Shown one piece after another: positions 25,736 to 33,510 of a stretch of 60,655 nt of DNA (the stretch's first letter is position 1; every line of letters starts with the position of its first letter). The notes under the pieces were generated by a model, which saw only the letters and a program-made list of their open reading frames with translations, did not search any database and was not told the origin of the DNA. Source of the stretch: Pelosinus sp. (GTDB taxonomy: Bacteria; Bacillota; Negativicutes; Propionisporales; Propionisporaceae); NCBI GenBank assembly GCA_021372375.1, contig JAJFUN010000083.1, positions 1 to 60,655 on the forward strand, read 5' to 3'. The position numbers and the translations under genes are program-made.

Positions 25736-25870
25736 CAAATCACTCCTTATTAAGTTGGTTTCATAGTAACAAAATATTAATGCAGTGTCAATAAAGATAA
25801 GTTCTAGAAGTATTTAAACAGCATCCATGAGGGAAATCCTTGTGGATGCTGTTTTGCATTCTTAAGCAGT

Positions 25871-26755
25871 CTAAAAGGCGACTTTACCGCTAACGAATGG
25901 GCCGCGCTGTATAAAATTTGCTTTATCCCAGGATATCGTGGAACTAAGATTTTCCCAGCCGTGATATAGGCTGGCGTATTTATAGCGATAACCAATAACA
26001 AGTACTTTATTTTTCTGGCCAAGTTCGGCGCCAAGGGCGGCATCTAATACCTGCCCTGTGCCGATATGACTGAAATTCATATCCCGTAAATTCCACCAGC
26101 CTTGCCCCTGAACTAAAGCAAGGGGGGAATAAGCTAAAGTGCCTACTAAGGAAACTTTGGCTGTCAGCGGTACTTTGCTGGTTAGGCCAAGATGGGGTCC
26201 CTGATAGATCATCGTATAGGCGGAATCTAGCGCCGGATAATCGGTATTTACTGTATTATAGTTGTCAATAAAATAGTGACCTTGGGTCATGCGATAATGG
26301 TTAATATGATAGCTGTAGCCCCAGAAAAAATTATTGTTTTTAGTTAGCTCTTTAATAATATCGATTTTGATATAGCCGCTTTTACCGCTTGTTTGAAATT
26401 CCCCATAATACCAATAGTCGTTTGAATGTGTATAATCCCAGTCAGCATCACTGCCGCGCGCTTGCCGCAGCGAATTTGTTAGACCGCCTTCTAGACGAAA
26501 TTTTTTATGGGGAGAGAGGCTTGTTTCATAGTTTAGTGTAGTATAGGTTGTTATATGCGGATAATATAATTCAGACTTACCATTTAATGAACCGTTTTTC
26601 GAAAAAGAGCTAAAACTATCTATGGGGAAGGAAGTGCTCCATAGCTGTGAACCTGTTGTCTGCCAGGTTCCTAAGGAAAAATCGGCCGCTGCCATGAGCT
26701 GTGATATCAGTAAGAAAAAAGAAAGAACGAAAAAAATGCGCTTGCTGCTAGAAAT
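25871..26755 (-). CDS. omptin-like outer-membrane beta-barrel protein
   Basis: About 294 residues with a signal peptide (SSSKRIFFVLSFFLLISQLMA) and a mature part of aromatic amphipathic strands (YYPHITTYTTLNYETSL, YSYHINHYRM, VLVIGYRYKYASL) ending in VSGKVAF, a terminal Phe signature for outer-membrane barrels. The pattern recalls omptin-like barrels but protease residues cannot be confirmed. The start is unusual: GGAGG sits 8 nt before an ATT at 26755, while the in-frame GTG at 26770 has no site and falls in a palindrome. Confidence 0.72.
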   Translation of the reverse strand: MSSSKRIFFVLSFFLLISQLMAAADFSLGTWQTTGSQLWSTSFPIDSFSSFSKNGSLNGKSELYYPHITTYTTLNYETSLSPHKKFRLEGGLTNSLRQARGSDADWDYTHSNDYWYYGEFQTSGKSGYIKIDIIKELTKNNNFFWGYSYHINHYRMTQGHYFIDNYNTVNTDYPALDSAYTMIYQGPHLGLTSKVPLTAKVSLVGTLAYSPLALVQGQGWWNLRDMNFSHIGTGQVLDAALGAELGQKNKVLVIGYRYKYASLYHGWENLSSTISWDKANFIQRGPFVSGKVAF

Positions 26756-26769
26756 TTCGATCGCCTCCA

Positions 26770-26797
26770 CACTTAGAATAGAGACATATTCTAAGTG
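26770..26797. promoter_or_regulatory. perfect 11-bp inverted repeat upstream of the barrel gene
   Basis: CACTTAGAATA (26770-26780) and TATTCTAAGTG (26787-26797) flank 6 nt. It abuts the ribosome binding site of the barrel gene, so it could be an operator or a 5' UTR hairpin that occludes or protects the site. Confidence 0.6.
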
Positions 26798-26859
26798 ATA
26801 GGTTACTTTACCTGTTAGATGGTAGCTTGTAAATATTCCCGGTCATGAAAGTGGCAAAA

Positions 26860-26899
26860 TTAACGAAAAGTCCTGCATTTTTGCAGGACTTTTCGTTAA
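26860..26899. terminator. terminator overlapping the end of the hydrolase gene
   Basis: TTAACGAAAAGTCCTGCA and TGCAGGACTTTTCGTTAA form a perfect 18-bp stem. It overlaps the last codon and stop of 26896-27837 and separates it from the barrel gene. Confidence 0.85.
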
Positions 26900-27837
26900 A
26901 ATGGCACGCTGATTTTTTTGCCTTCTGATAACATATACGAATCATAAGGTTTGTTTTTATCATCAAACAGTACAGTTGCACAGTGCACAAATTCTTCTTT
27001 AAGCAGATAGCGTAAGTCGTACATTTTGATTTTAGTAGCGTCTTTTTCTTTAGACTCTTCAAAATAAATAAACGGGCTGGACGTGCTAAAATAGTTGCCA
27101 AGTGGTGTTTTTGTGGCAAAATGGACAATATCTGAGAAACCATTTTTGGGTAAATGAATAGCAATCTGGGGCAATGTATAAAGAAGGTTCATTTTTCCCA
27201 CCAGATAATGTTCGGGTGTTTCTAGAATGAAGTCCCAAAGCAGTATGCTTTGCAAGGAGGGCATAATTAAAAGCCGTTTTATTTGGCAATGATTAAAATA
27301 CCTGATCAGGGATGCCTTGGCACGATTACGCCAAACAGCACGGAGCATGATATAAAGTCCAATAATGCTAAAAGTGGCCAGCGAAGTTTGTTGTATGCTC
27401 AAGTCTAAACTATATAACAGCGAGATTAAACATAGCAGAAAAGGGTCAAATACATTTAAAAGTTGCGTGCTTTGCCGCGTTTTTCTTAGCGGCCATAATA
27501 ACGCTACGCCATGCGTATTAAAGTAATCAATGATAATATGGGATACGCTGCCGGCAAAAGCCCAGAAAAATGCAGAAAGAAATGTAACAGTAGGCATAAA
27601 ACAAAACATGCCTAGCGAAATGAGGAGTGACCACATTAGAATTCCCGGCAGGGAATGGGAAAATGCGCGGTGCTGGCGCAAATAGGCAAAGCGGCCGTTA
27701 AGCTGAGCTATAATATCGAAATCGGGTGCCTGCGCGCCTAAGAAGGAAGCAATATAAATTGGATCATGCAGGGAAATAGGCTGACCTGATAAGCCGGCTA
27801 CTGCAAGCCCTAATACGGCATGTGTTAAAGTGTCCAT
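26896..27837 (-). CDS. YdjM/YbcI-type membrane metal-dependent hydrolase
   Basis: A 313-residue protein. The N-terminus MDTLTHAVLGLAVAGL and the motifs APDFDII, HRAFSHSLPG and SHIIIDYFNTHG define the LexA-regulated inner-membrane metal-dependent hydrolase family (DUF457). Several membrane segments are followed by a soluble C-terminal domain. The reaction is not established. GAGGTG precedes ATG 27837; the earlier in-frame start lacks a site. The gene is divergent from ridA across a 306-nt gap. Confidence 0.85.
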   Translation of the reverse strand: MDTLTHAVLGLAVAGLSGQPISLHDPIYIASFLGAQAPDFDIIAQLNGRFAYLRQHRAFSHSLPGILMWSLLISLGMFCFMPTVTFLSAFFWAFAGSVSHIIIDYFNTHGVALLWPLRKTRQSTQLLNVFDPFLLCLISLLYSLDLSIQQTSLATFSIIGLYIMLRAVWRNRAKASLIRYFNHCQIKRLLIMPSLQSILLWDFILETPEHYLVGKMNLLYTLPQIAIHLPKNGFSDIVHFATKTPLGNYFSTSSPFIYFEESKEKDATKIKMYDLRYLLKEEFVHCATVLFDDKNKPYDSYMLSEGKKISVPF

Positions 27838-28015
27838 AAAATCACCTCTTTTACGAAAAGTACGTTGCATTATAACATATTTATAAAAATCTGCCCATGG
27901 TAAGTTATAGTGCGGCAGCGAAATTTTCTCATAAGCTAAGAAAGTATAACATTTCGGGCCCGATAATTATGGCTTGCATTTTATAATAGCCGAAAAGTTA
28001 CTTACTTTCTTATTA

Positions 28016-28045
28016 TTTTAAAAACGCATAGCGTTTTATTTAGTA
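28016..28045. promoter_or_regulatory. palindromic motif AAAACGC-ATA-GCGTTTT, copy 1
   Basis: AAAACGC (28021-28027) and GCGTTTT (28031-28037) are perfect arms inside TTTTAAAAACGCA...CGTTTTATTT. The same flanks recur at 49588-49618. It lies in the 306-nt region between the divergent hydrolase and ridA genes; the rest of that region is AT-rich and shows nothing else I can name. Confidence 0.5.
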
Positions 28046-28143
28046 AAATGTTAAATTTTATAGCTATTTTACAGGAGTTAGTTAATAAACAGCGAATTAG
28101 TGAGAAGGAAGATAACCACTTATATAAATATGAGGTGAAATAT

Positions 28144-28521
28144 ATGAAAACAATTGTAAACACGGATCTGGCGCCAGCAGCCATTGGTCCTTATTCACAA
28201 GCAGTTAAAGTAAATGGTTTTTTATTTGTATCAGGGCAAATACCGCTTGATCCTGTTACAGGTCAAATGGTATATGGCGGCATTGAGCCGCAGACATATC
28301 AGGTACTCGATAACTTAAAAGCAATCTTAGAGCATGAGGGACTATCCTTTGCTAATGTCGTAAAAACCAGTGTATTTTTAAGTAATATGAACGATTTTTC
28401 CAAAATGAATAAAGTTTACGGTCAATTCTTTGCGGCCGAGCCGCCGGCCAGAGCTTGTGTAGAAGTAGCAAGACTGCCGCGTGATGTTAATGTGGAAATT
28501 GAGTTAGTGGCGGCGTATTAA
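28144..28521 (+). CDS. ridA: RidA-family reactive intermediate deaminase
   Basis: RidA (YjgF/YER057c/UK114) hydrolyses reactive 2-aminoacrylate and other enamine/imine products of PLP enzymes. AIGPYSQAV, FVSGQIPLDPVTG and the substrate-binding Arg in PPARACVEVARLPRDV are conserved, followed by VEIELVAAY. The 125-residue length is canonical. GAGGTG precedes ATG 28144; the longer open frame upstream is not supported. Stands alone. Confidence 0.95.
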   Translation: MKTIVNTDLAPAAIGPYSQAVKVNGFLFVSGQIPLDPVTGQMVYGGIEPQTYQVLDNLKAILEHEGLSFANVVKTSVFLSNMNDFSKMNKVYGQFFAAEPPARACVEVARLPRDVNVEIELVAAY

Positions 28522-28544
28522 AAGCGGCAGCAGCCATGACTTGT

Positions 28545-28573
28545 TTGTAAAGCGCCATTGTATCTGGTATAAT
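28545..28573 (+). promoter_or_regulatory. sigma-A-type promoter for the asp23 cluster
   Basis: TTGTAA (28545-28550), a 17-bp spacer and TATAAT (28568-28573). Another TATAAT occurs just before the gene's ribosome binding site near 28630. Confidence 0.6.
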
Positions 28574-28653
28574 AAAACATATTTAGCTGCTGGAATTTCG
28601 TCACATAAAATGAAATACTCCGGTTTAGGGTATAATAGGTGGGAGGAATGTTC

Positions 28654-29055
28654 TTGAATAATGAGGAACGTATAGAAAAAACCGAGCAAAGTGAAGTCGG
28701 AGCAATTCGGATTGCCGATGAGGTAGTCGGCATAATCGCCGGTCTTGCTGCAACAGAAATTGCCGGTGTTGCCGGGATGAGCGGCGGTTTGGTGGGCGGC
28801 ATTGCCGAGATGCTTGGTAAAAAAAATTTATCCAAGGGCGTTAAAGTTGAGGTTGGTGAAAAAGAGGCAGCGGTAGATTTGTATTTAATTGTGGAATATG
28901 GCATTCGCATACCGGATATTGCCCTAAAGGTTCAAGAAAATGTAAAAAGGGCCATTGAATCCATGACCGGTCTTGACGTCGTCGAAGTCAACGTGCACGT
29001 ACAGGGGGTTGGCTTTAGTCAAGACGGCAAAGATGAGGACATCCGCGTACGCTAG
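28654..29055 (+). CDS. Asp23/Gls24-family envelope stress protein
   Basis: A 133-residue Asp23/Gls24-family protein. IRIADEVVGIIAGLAATEIAGVAGMSG, VDLYLIVEYGIRIPDIA and VVEVNVHVQGV are the family core. In staphylococci Asp23 is tethered to the membrane by AmaP, and both genes are adjacent here. GGGAGG at 28641-28646 lies 7 nt before the TTG at 28654, preferred over the GTG and ATG just upstream. First gene of a run leading into nusB. Confidence 0.92.
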   Translation: MNNEERIEKTEQSEVGAIRIADEVVGIIAGLAATEIAGVAGMSGGLVGGIAEMLGKKNLSKGVKVEVGEKEAAVDLYLIVEYGIRIPDIALKVQENVKRAIESMTGLDVVEVNVHVQGVGFSQDGKDEDIRVR

Positions 29056-29097
29056 CTTTTGTGTATAAAATGGATTGCACTTGGGAAAGGAGTTATT

Positions 29098-29643
29098 ATG
29101 GGAATTATTGATCGCATAATTCTTTTAATCTATACATTGCTGCTCATTATTTTATCAGTTGGTGTAATACTAATGTCCTTATGCCTAATTCCTTGGGAAG
29201 TAGTATCGGCAACGCTCCAGTCAATTTACGGACAGTGGGAGGCAGCGCTTGCGGCAGGTGTGTTTTTGCTTGTGAGCATTCGGCTCTTACTTGCCAGCTT
29301 TCGTTCGAATGTCTCTCATAGCAATGAAGCCATAGTGCATCATACGGATATGGGAGATGTGCAGATTACATTAGATGCGGTTAAAAATTTAGTGGAAAAG
29401 ACGGCGCGGCATACGCGCGGCGTGCGTGATGTAAAGGTATATATTAGGCATTTTGAAGAAGGTCTCAAAGTCCAGCTTAGAATTGTCACAAGCCCTGAAA
29501 ATAATGTGCCTGCAGTATCGCTAGAGATTCAGCAGCGTGTGCATGAATATATTAAAAATACGGTTGGTATTGAATTGTCAGATATACATATTTTAGTTGA
29601 GAATATTTCCAATGATTTTAAAGCCAAACAACGGGTAAAATAG
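29098..29643 (+). CDS. amaP: Asp23 membrane anchor AmaP
   Basis: A 181-residue protein with two N-terminal membrane segments (about 5-30 and 55-75) followed by a cytoplasmic Asp23-like domain (VQITLDAVKNLVEKTARHTRGVRDV). It matches the AmaP anchor family that docks Asp23 at the membrane. AAAGGAG precedes ATG 29098. It lies between the Asp23 and DUF2273 genes, the usual partner order. Confidence 0.88.
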   Translation: MGIIDRIILLIYTLLLIILSVGVILMSLCLIPWEVVSATLQSIYGQWEAALAAGVFLLVSIRLLLASFRSNVSHSNEAIVHHTDMGDVQITLDAVKNLVEKTARHTRGVRDVKVYIRHFEEGLKVQLRIVTSPENNVPAVSLEIQQRVHEYIKNTVGIELSDIHILVENISNDFKAKQRVK

Positions 29644-29657
29644 AAAGGAACGATTTT

Positions 29658-29885
29658 ATGGATACTAATTTATTAGTAGAAATTTGGCAGCAGCATAGCG
29701 GCAAAATTGTTGGCATAGCTGCCGGGTTGTTGATAGGTATTTGTATTATTGCCTTTGGCCTTTTTCACACGTTGTTTGTCGCAATATGTGCCCTTATTGG
29801 TTATGTTATAGGAAAACGCATTGATGAAAAAGAAAATCTTGTGGAATTATTAGAAAAGTTTTTGCCACCGGGTTATCATAGATAA
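29658..29885 (+). CDS. DUF2273 small membrane protein
   Basis: A 75-residue protein with two hydrophobic segments (KIVGIAAGLLIGICIIAFG and LFVAICALIGYVIGK) and a charged C-terminus ending LEKFLPPGY. It belongs to DUF2273, which nearly always accompanies asp23 and amaP. It starts 14 nt after amaP. Its role is presumed to be in the same envelope complex. Confidence 0.85.
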   Translation: MDTNLLVEIWQQHSGKIVGIAAGLLIGICIIAFGLFHTLFVAICALIGYVIGKRIDEKENLVELLEKFLPPGYHR

Positions 29886-29916
29886 GCTAATTTAATATAG
29901 GGAAAAGAGGTAACAT

Positions 29917-30324
29917 ATGAGTCGGAGAAAAGCCAGAGAAATGGCACTCCAGGCATTGTTTCAGCTAGATTTCAATGCTGTGGAAAAAGACGTGGCTTTG
30001 CAAAATGTTTTTGCCGAAAGAGAAGTGCAGAGTGAAGCGGCACAGAGCTATGCAGAAACGTTGGTAAAGGGGACAATCGCCAATTTACCGGCGATTGATG
30101 ATACTATTAATAAAATTTCCAATGAGTGGAAGTTAGAACGTATGGCAGGTGTGGATCGCAATATTGTGCGGCTTGCTATTTTTGAATTACAGTTTAGTGA
30201 GGAAAATCTACCGCAAAGTGTGGTAATCAATGAAGCAGTAGAACTTGCCAAAGCTTTTGGCTCCGAGGATTCGGGACGTTTTGTGAATGGGATATTAGGT
30301 TCGATCTTTAAAAATAAAATATAG
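29917..30324 (+). CDS. nusB: transcription antitermination factor NusB
   Basis: NusB with NusE (S10) binds boxA of rRNA transcripts to prevent premature termination. The 135-residue all-helical protein shows SRRKAREMALQALFQLD, LERMAGVDRNIVRLAIFEL and SVVINEAVELAKAFGSEDSGRFVNG. ATG 29917 follows AAAAGAGG. Its place after the asp23 set and before xseAB/ispA/dxs is common in Firmicutes. Confidence 0.95.
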   Translation: MSRRKAREMALQALFQLDFNAVEKDVALQNVFAEREVQSEAAQSYAETLVKGTIANLPAIDDTINKISNEWKLERMAGVDRNIVRLAIFELQFSEENLPQSVVINEAVELAKAFGSEDSGRFVNGILGSIFKNKI

Positions 30325-30406
30325 TTTGGGAAGGCGCTTTTCACCGTCGCATATATGCTTATTTTGGCATAAGATAAGATAACAATTCAGTGCGGAGGTG
30401 AAAGGT

Positions 30407-30541
30407 GTGCTACCCTATATTTTATTTGGTGCGTCCATTGGGGCTTTTGTTGGTTATCTTATACCGCCAGGCGGTTTGTTTTGGTTTGTGATTGGTGCTG
30501 TTAGCGGATTTTCTGTTAATTATTACTTAAAATATAAATAA
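30407..30541 (+). CDS. 44-residue membrane protein
   Basis: GGAGGTG at 30394-30400 lies 6 nt before a GTG opening a 44-codon frame. The product is almost wholly hydrophobic (ILFGASIGAFVGYLIPPGG, FVIGAVSGFSVNYY), with Gly-rich segments forming two short membrane helices and a basic end. No family is recognised. It lies between nusB and xseA in the same direction. Confidence 0.6.
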   Translation: MLPYILFGASIGAFVGYLIPPGGLFWFVIGAVSGFSVNYYLKYK

Positions 30542-30631
30542 AATAAATGTATTTTGTTTTATCTCCAGACATTTGTCTGTTTTTTTTTATTATTGTAAAA
30601 AAGGCCGATGGGCTGATAATCAGGTGATGTA

Positions 30632-31849
30632 TTGAGTATATTTTCAGTAAGCGATATTACCAAATATATCAAAAGTACCTTAGATAATAATCAAACCTTA
30701 TCTCAGGTATTTATTAGCGGGGAAATTTCAAATTTTAAGCGGCATTATTCAGGTCATTGTTATTTTACGCTAAAAGACAGCGGGGCAACGCTGCGTGCGG
30801 TTATGTTTAAAAGCCGGGCGCAAAGACTAAAATTTGCGCCCAAGGACGGACTAAAGGTTATTGCTGGCGGTAATATTACCGTTTTTGAACGGGATGGACA
30901 ATATCAACTTTATGTGGAACAATTAGCGCCAGCCGGTCTTGGTGAGCTTAGTTTGGCCTATGCTCAGCTTAAAGAAAAACTGACCATCGAAGGTCTGTTT
31001 GCTGAAGAATTAAAGCAACCGCTTCCCATTTTGCCAAAAACCGTCGGAATTATTACATCGCCTACCGGTGCAGCCCTTAGGGATATTGTTACTGTTTCCA
31101 AGCGCCGCCATCCCGGGATTTCGCTTATATTATGCCCGGTGCAGGTACAGGGCGCAGAGTCTCCGCGGGAGATTGTACGGGCTATTGAAATTTTTAACAA
31201 TTTAAAACAGGTTGATGTCATAATTGTCGGACGCGGCGGCGGGTCAATCGAAGAATTATGGTCGTTTAACGATGAGAAAGTGGTCAGGGCTATCTACAAT
31301 TCGACCGTGCCGATTGTATCTGCGGTAGGGCATGAGACCGATTTTACGTTATCTGATTTTGCTGCTGACCGCAGGGCGGCAACGCCCTCGCAGGCAGCTG
31401 AACTGGTTGTACCTGATATCAGGGAATTACAGCGTTATATAAAGAGTCTTCATAATCTGCTGGAGAATAATATGCGTAATAGTGTTGCCGGCAAACGGCT
31501 TAAAGTACAAGCTTATGCTGAAAGCAGGGTTTTGCTAAAACCCGAAGAACTGATGCTGGCCAAGAAACAGCAGCTTGATTATTATGTAGAGCGTATTCGT
31601 GAAGCGATAAAAAAGAGCATTATCCAGAAAAAGCACAGCTTTACCCTTAATGCGGAAAAGCTGTCGATGTTAAATCCTTTGGCGGTATTATCGCGTGGGT
31701 ACAGTATTACTCAGACTTTAGACAAAAAGGTAGTAACTACAGCAGAGGATATTTGTACCAGGCAGCAGCTTGAAGTGATACTTTCTAAGGGCACTCTACA
31801 GGTAGAGGTCCTTGGCATGAAAAAGGAGCAAGCGCATGAGAAAAGCTAA
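30632..31849 (+). CDS. xseA: exodeoxyribonuclease VII large subunit
   Basis: XseA with XseB forms exonuclease VII, which degrades single-stranded DNA. The N-terminal OB-fold (VFISGEISNFKRHYSGHCYFTLKD), the catalytic-domain motifs GIITSPTGAALRDIV, VIIVGRGGGSIEELW and VGHETDFTLSDFAADRRAATPSQAAE, and a C-terminal coiled coil are present. 405 residues, full length. The start is TTG at 30632 after AGGTGAT. It overlaps xseB by 14 nt. Confidence 0.96.
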   Translation: MSIFSVSDITKYIKSTLDNNQTLSQVFISGEISNFKRHYSGHCYFTLKDSGATLRAVMFKSRAQRLKFAPKDGLKVIAGGNITVFERDGQYQLYVEQLAPAGLGELSLAYAQLKEKLTIEGLFAEELKQPLPILPKTVGIITSPTGAALRDIVTVSKRRHPGISLILCPVQVQGAESPREIVRAIEIFNNLKQVDVIIVGRGGGSIEELWSFNDEKVVRAIYNSTVPIVSAVGHETDFTLSDFAADRRAATPSQAAELVVPDIRELQRYIKSLHNLLENNMRNSVAGKRLKVQAYAESRVLLKPEELMLAKKQQLDYYVERIREAIKKSIIQKKHSFTLNAEKLSMLNPLAVLSRGYSITQTLDKKVVTTAEDICTRQQLEVILSKGTLQVEVLGMKKEQAHEKS

Positions 31850-32078
31850 GAACAAAAATAGTGCATTATCATTTGAAGAGGCCTTGTTAAATCTTGAAAC
31901 AATTGTAAAAGGTTTAGAGAAAGGCGATTTACCCTTAGAAGAGTCATTAGCCCAGTTTTCAGACGGCGTAGAACTCTCTCAGCTATGTTTAGCAAAATTA
32001 AATGCTGCTGAGCAGCATATTGATAAAATTCTGCAAATGGAGCAAGGCGAGCTTGTCGAAAAGCCGTTGGAGCTTTAG
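31836..32078 (+). CDS. xseB: exodeoxyribonuclease VII small subunit
   Basis: The 80-residue helical hairpin protein has LSFEEALLNLETIVKGLEKGDLPLEESL and binds along the XseA coiled coil in the exonuclease VII complex. It overlaps xseA by 14 nt, which suggests translational coupling, and ispA starts 12 nt after its stop. Confidence 0.95.
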   Translation: MRKAKNKNSALSFEEALLNLETIVKGLEKGDLPLEESLAQFSDGVELSQLCLAKLNAAEQHIDKILQMEQGELVEKPLEL

Positions 32079-32090
32079 GAGGAACTTACG

Positions 32091-32969
32091 ATGTTAAAAA
32101 AATATTGCCAGGAAAAAATGCAAAAAATTGACCAAACCTTAGATGGTTTGCTTGCCGGCACCAATCTGTATCCGCCGGAAATCTTTGAAGCCATGCGCTA
32201 TAGCTTATTTGCCGGCGGAAAACGCCTCAGGCCTATTTTATTAATGGCTGCGGCGGATGCTGTAGGCGGTAATGGAGAAGACTATATTAAAGTAGCTGCA
32301 GGTTTAGAAATGATTCATACCTATTCGTTAATCCATGATGATTTGCCGGGAATGGATAATGATGATTACCGCCGCGGTAAACTTACCAATCATAAAGTAT
32401 ATGGTGAAGGCATGGCCATCTTGGCGGGGGACGGACTTTTGACCAGTGCGTTTGAAGTTATGCTGTCAGAGGAAAATGTTTCACCCAAAGTCCTGGTTCA
32501 AGTGGTACGGGATATTGCGAGAGCTGCGGGCGCCTTGGGGATGATTGCCGGTCAAACAGTGGACTTGGCGTCAGAAGGCAAAGTTATTGATATTAATACA
32601 CTAAAATTTATGCATCAAACCAAGACCGGGGCGTTATTTAGAGCGGCATTAGAATCTGGGGCAAGACTTGCCGGAGGAGGCCCTGAAAAAGTGGAGGCGC
32701 TTATTACTTATGCTGAAGAGTTTGGGCTGGCCTTTCAAATTACCGATGATATTCTTGATGTAACAGGTACACAGGAGAAAATCGGTAAGCCGATTGGCAG
32801 TGATGAGCGTAATCACAAAGCTACCTATGTTAGCTTGTATTCACTAGGGGAGGCACGTAGTATGGCTCAGACGGCGGTGGATAATGCACTGGCCGCCTTA
32901 GACGGATTTGGCCGGGAGGCTGAGGTCTTACGCGAAATGGTAAAGCAGTTGATGACACGCGAAAAATGA
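32091..32969 (+). CDS. ispA: polyprenyl synthetase (farnesyl diphosphate synthase)
   Basis: A trans-prenyltransferase that condenses isopentenyl diphosphate with allylic diphosphates, probably to farnesyl diphosphate. First Asp-rich motif IHDDLPGMDNDD and second motif QITDDILDVTG are intact, with GGKRLRP and KTGALF. The insertion in the first motif (DDxxxxD) is typical of bacterial FPPS. 292 residues. AGGAGG precedes the ATG. It sits with dxs in an isoprenoid sub-operon. Confidence 0.94.
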   Translation: MLKKYCQEKMQKIDQTLDGLLAGTNLYPPEIFEAMRYSLFAGGKRLRPILLMAAADAVGGNGEDYIKVAAGLEMIHTYSLIHDDLPGMDNDDYRRGKLTNHKVYGEGMAILAGDGLLTSAFEVMLSEENVSPKVLVQVVRDIARAAGALGMIAGQTVDLASEGKVIDINTLKFMHQTKTGALFRAALESGARLAGGGPEKVEALITYAEEFGLAFQITDDILDVTGTQEKIGKPIGSDERNHKATYVSLYSLGEARSMAQTAVDNALAALDGFGREAEVLREMVKQLMTREK

Positions 32970-32979
32970 GGTGAGTGTC

Positions 32980-33429
32980 TTGAACGAATTTTTTACAGCT
33001 ATTTTGCAAAATGTGGTGCTTATGTCGGCTTTAACGGCCTGGCTGATCGCCCAAATTCTTAAAGTAATTATTAACTTTATTACACAAAGTGAAATGGATA
33101 TAGAACGGCTGTTTGGCGCTGGCGGTATGCCAAGTTCTCATACGGCTTTAGTAGTGGCTTTGGCCTCGTCTGTGGCCTTTCATGATGGTGCCGAGTCGAC
33201 TTTTTTTGCTTTGGCGTTTGTACTGGCTTCCATTGTTATGTATGATGCTGCTGGTGTGCGTAATGCCGCAGGAAAACAAGCAAAAGTAATCAACAAGCTG
33301 GTACGGCAAATGCGCGCAGAACATACTGTTGATATTAGACTGAAGGAACTTCTTGGTCACAGTCCGCTTGAGGTTTTGGCTGGTGCGCTGCTTGGTTTTG
33401 CTATTGCATATTTATTCAAGAATCTCTAA
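32980..33429 (+). CDS. divergent PAP2-family membrane protein (YuiD-like)
   Basis: A 149-residue membrane protein of the divergent PAP2 family. LIAQILKVIINFITQ, FGAGGMPSSHTALVVALA (PSSH acid phosphatase motif) and the LLGHSPLEVLAGALLG C-terminus are diagnostic. It may dephosphorylate an isoprenoid or lipid phosphate, consistent with its place between ispA and dxs, but this is inferred. GAGGTG 6 nt before TTG 32980 decides the start. Confidence 0.9.
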   Translation: MNEFFTAILQNVVLMSALTAWLIAQILKVIINFITQSEMDIERLFGAGGMPSSHTALVVALASSVAFHDGAESTFFALAFVLASIVMYDAAGVRNAAGKQAKVINKLVRQMRAEHTVDIRLKELLGHSPLEVLAGALLGFAIAYLFKNL

Positions 33430-33510
33430 TTATTTTTGTAAATATATGCTATAATAATAGAGGCTATTTTTACTTTTATTTATCTTTTTTCCTAAGGAAG
33501 GGATTTTACA

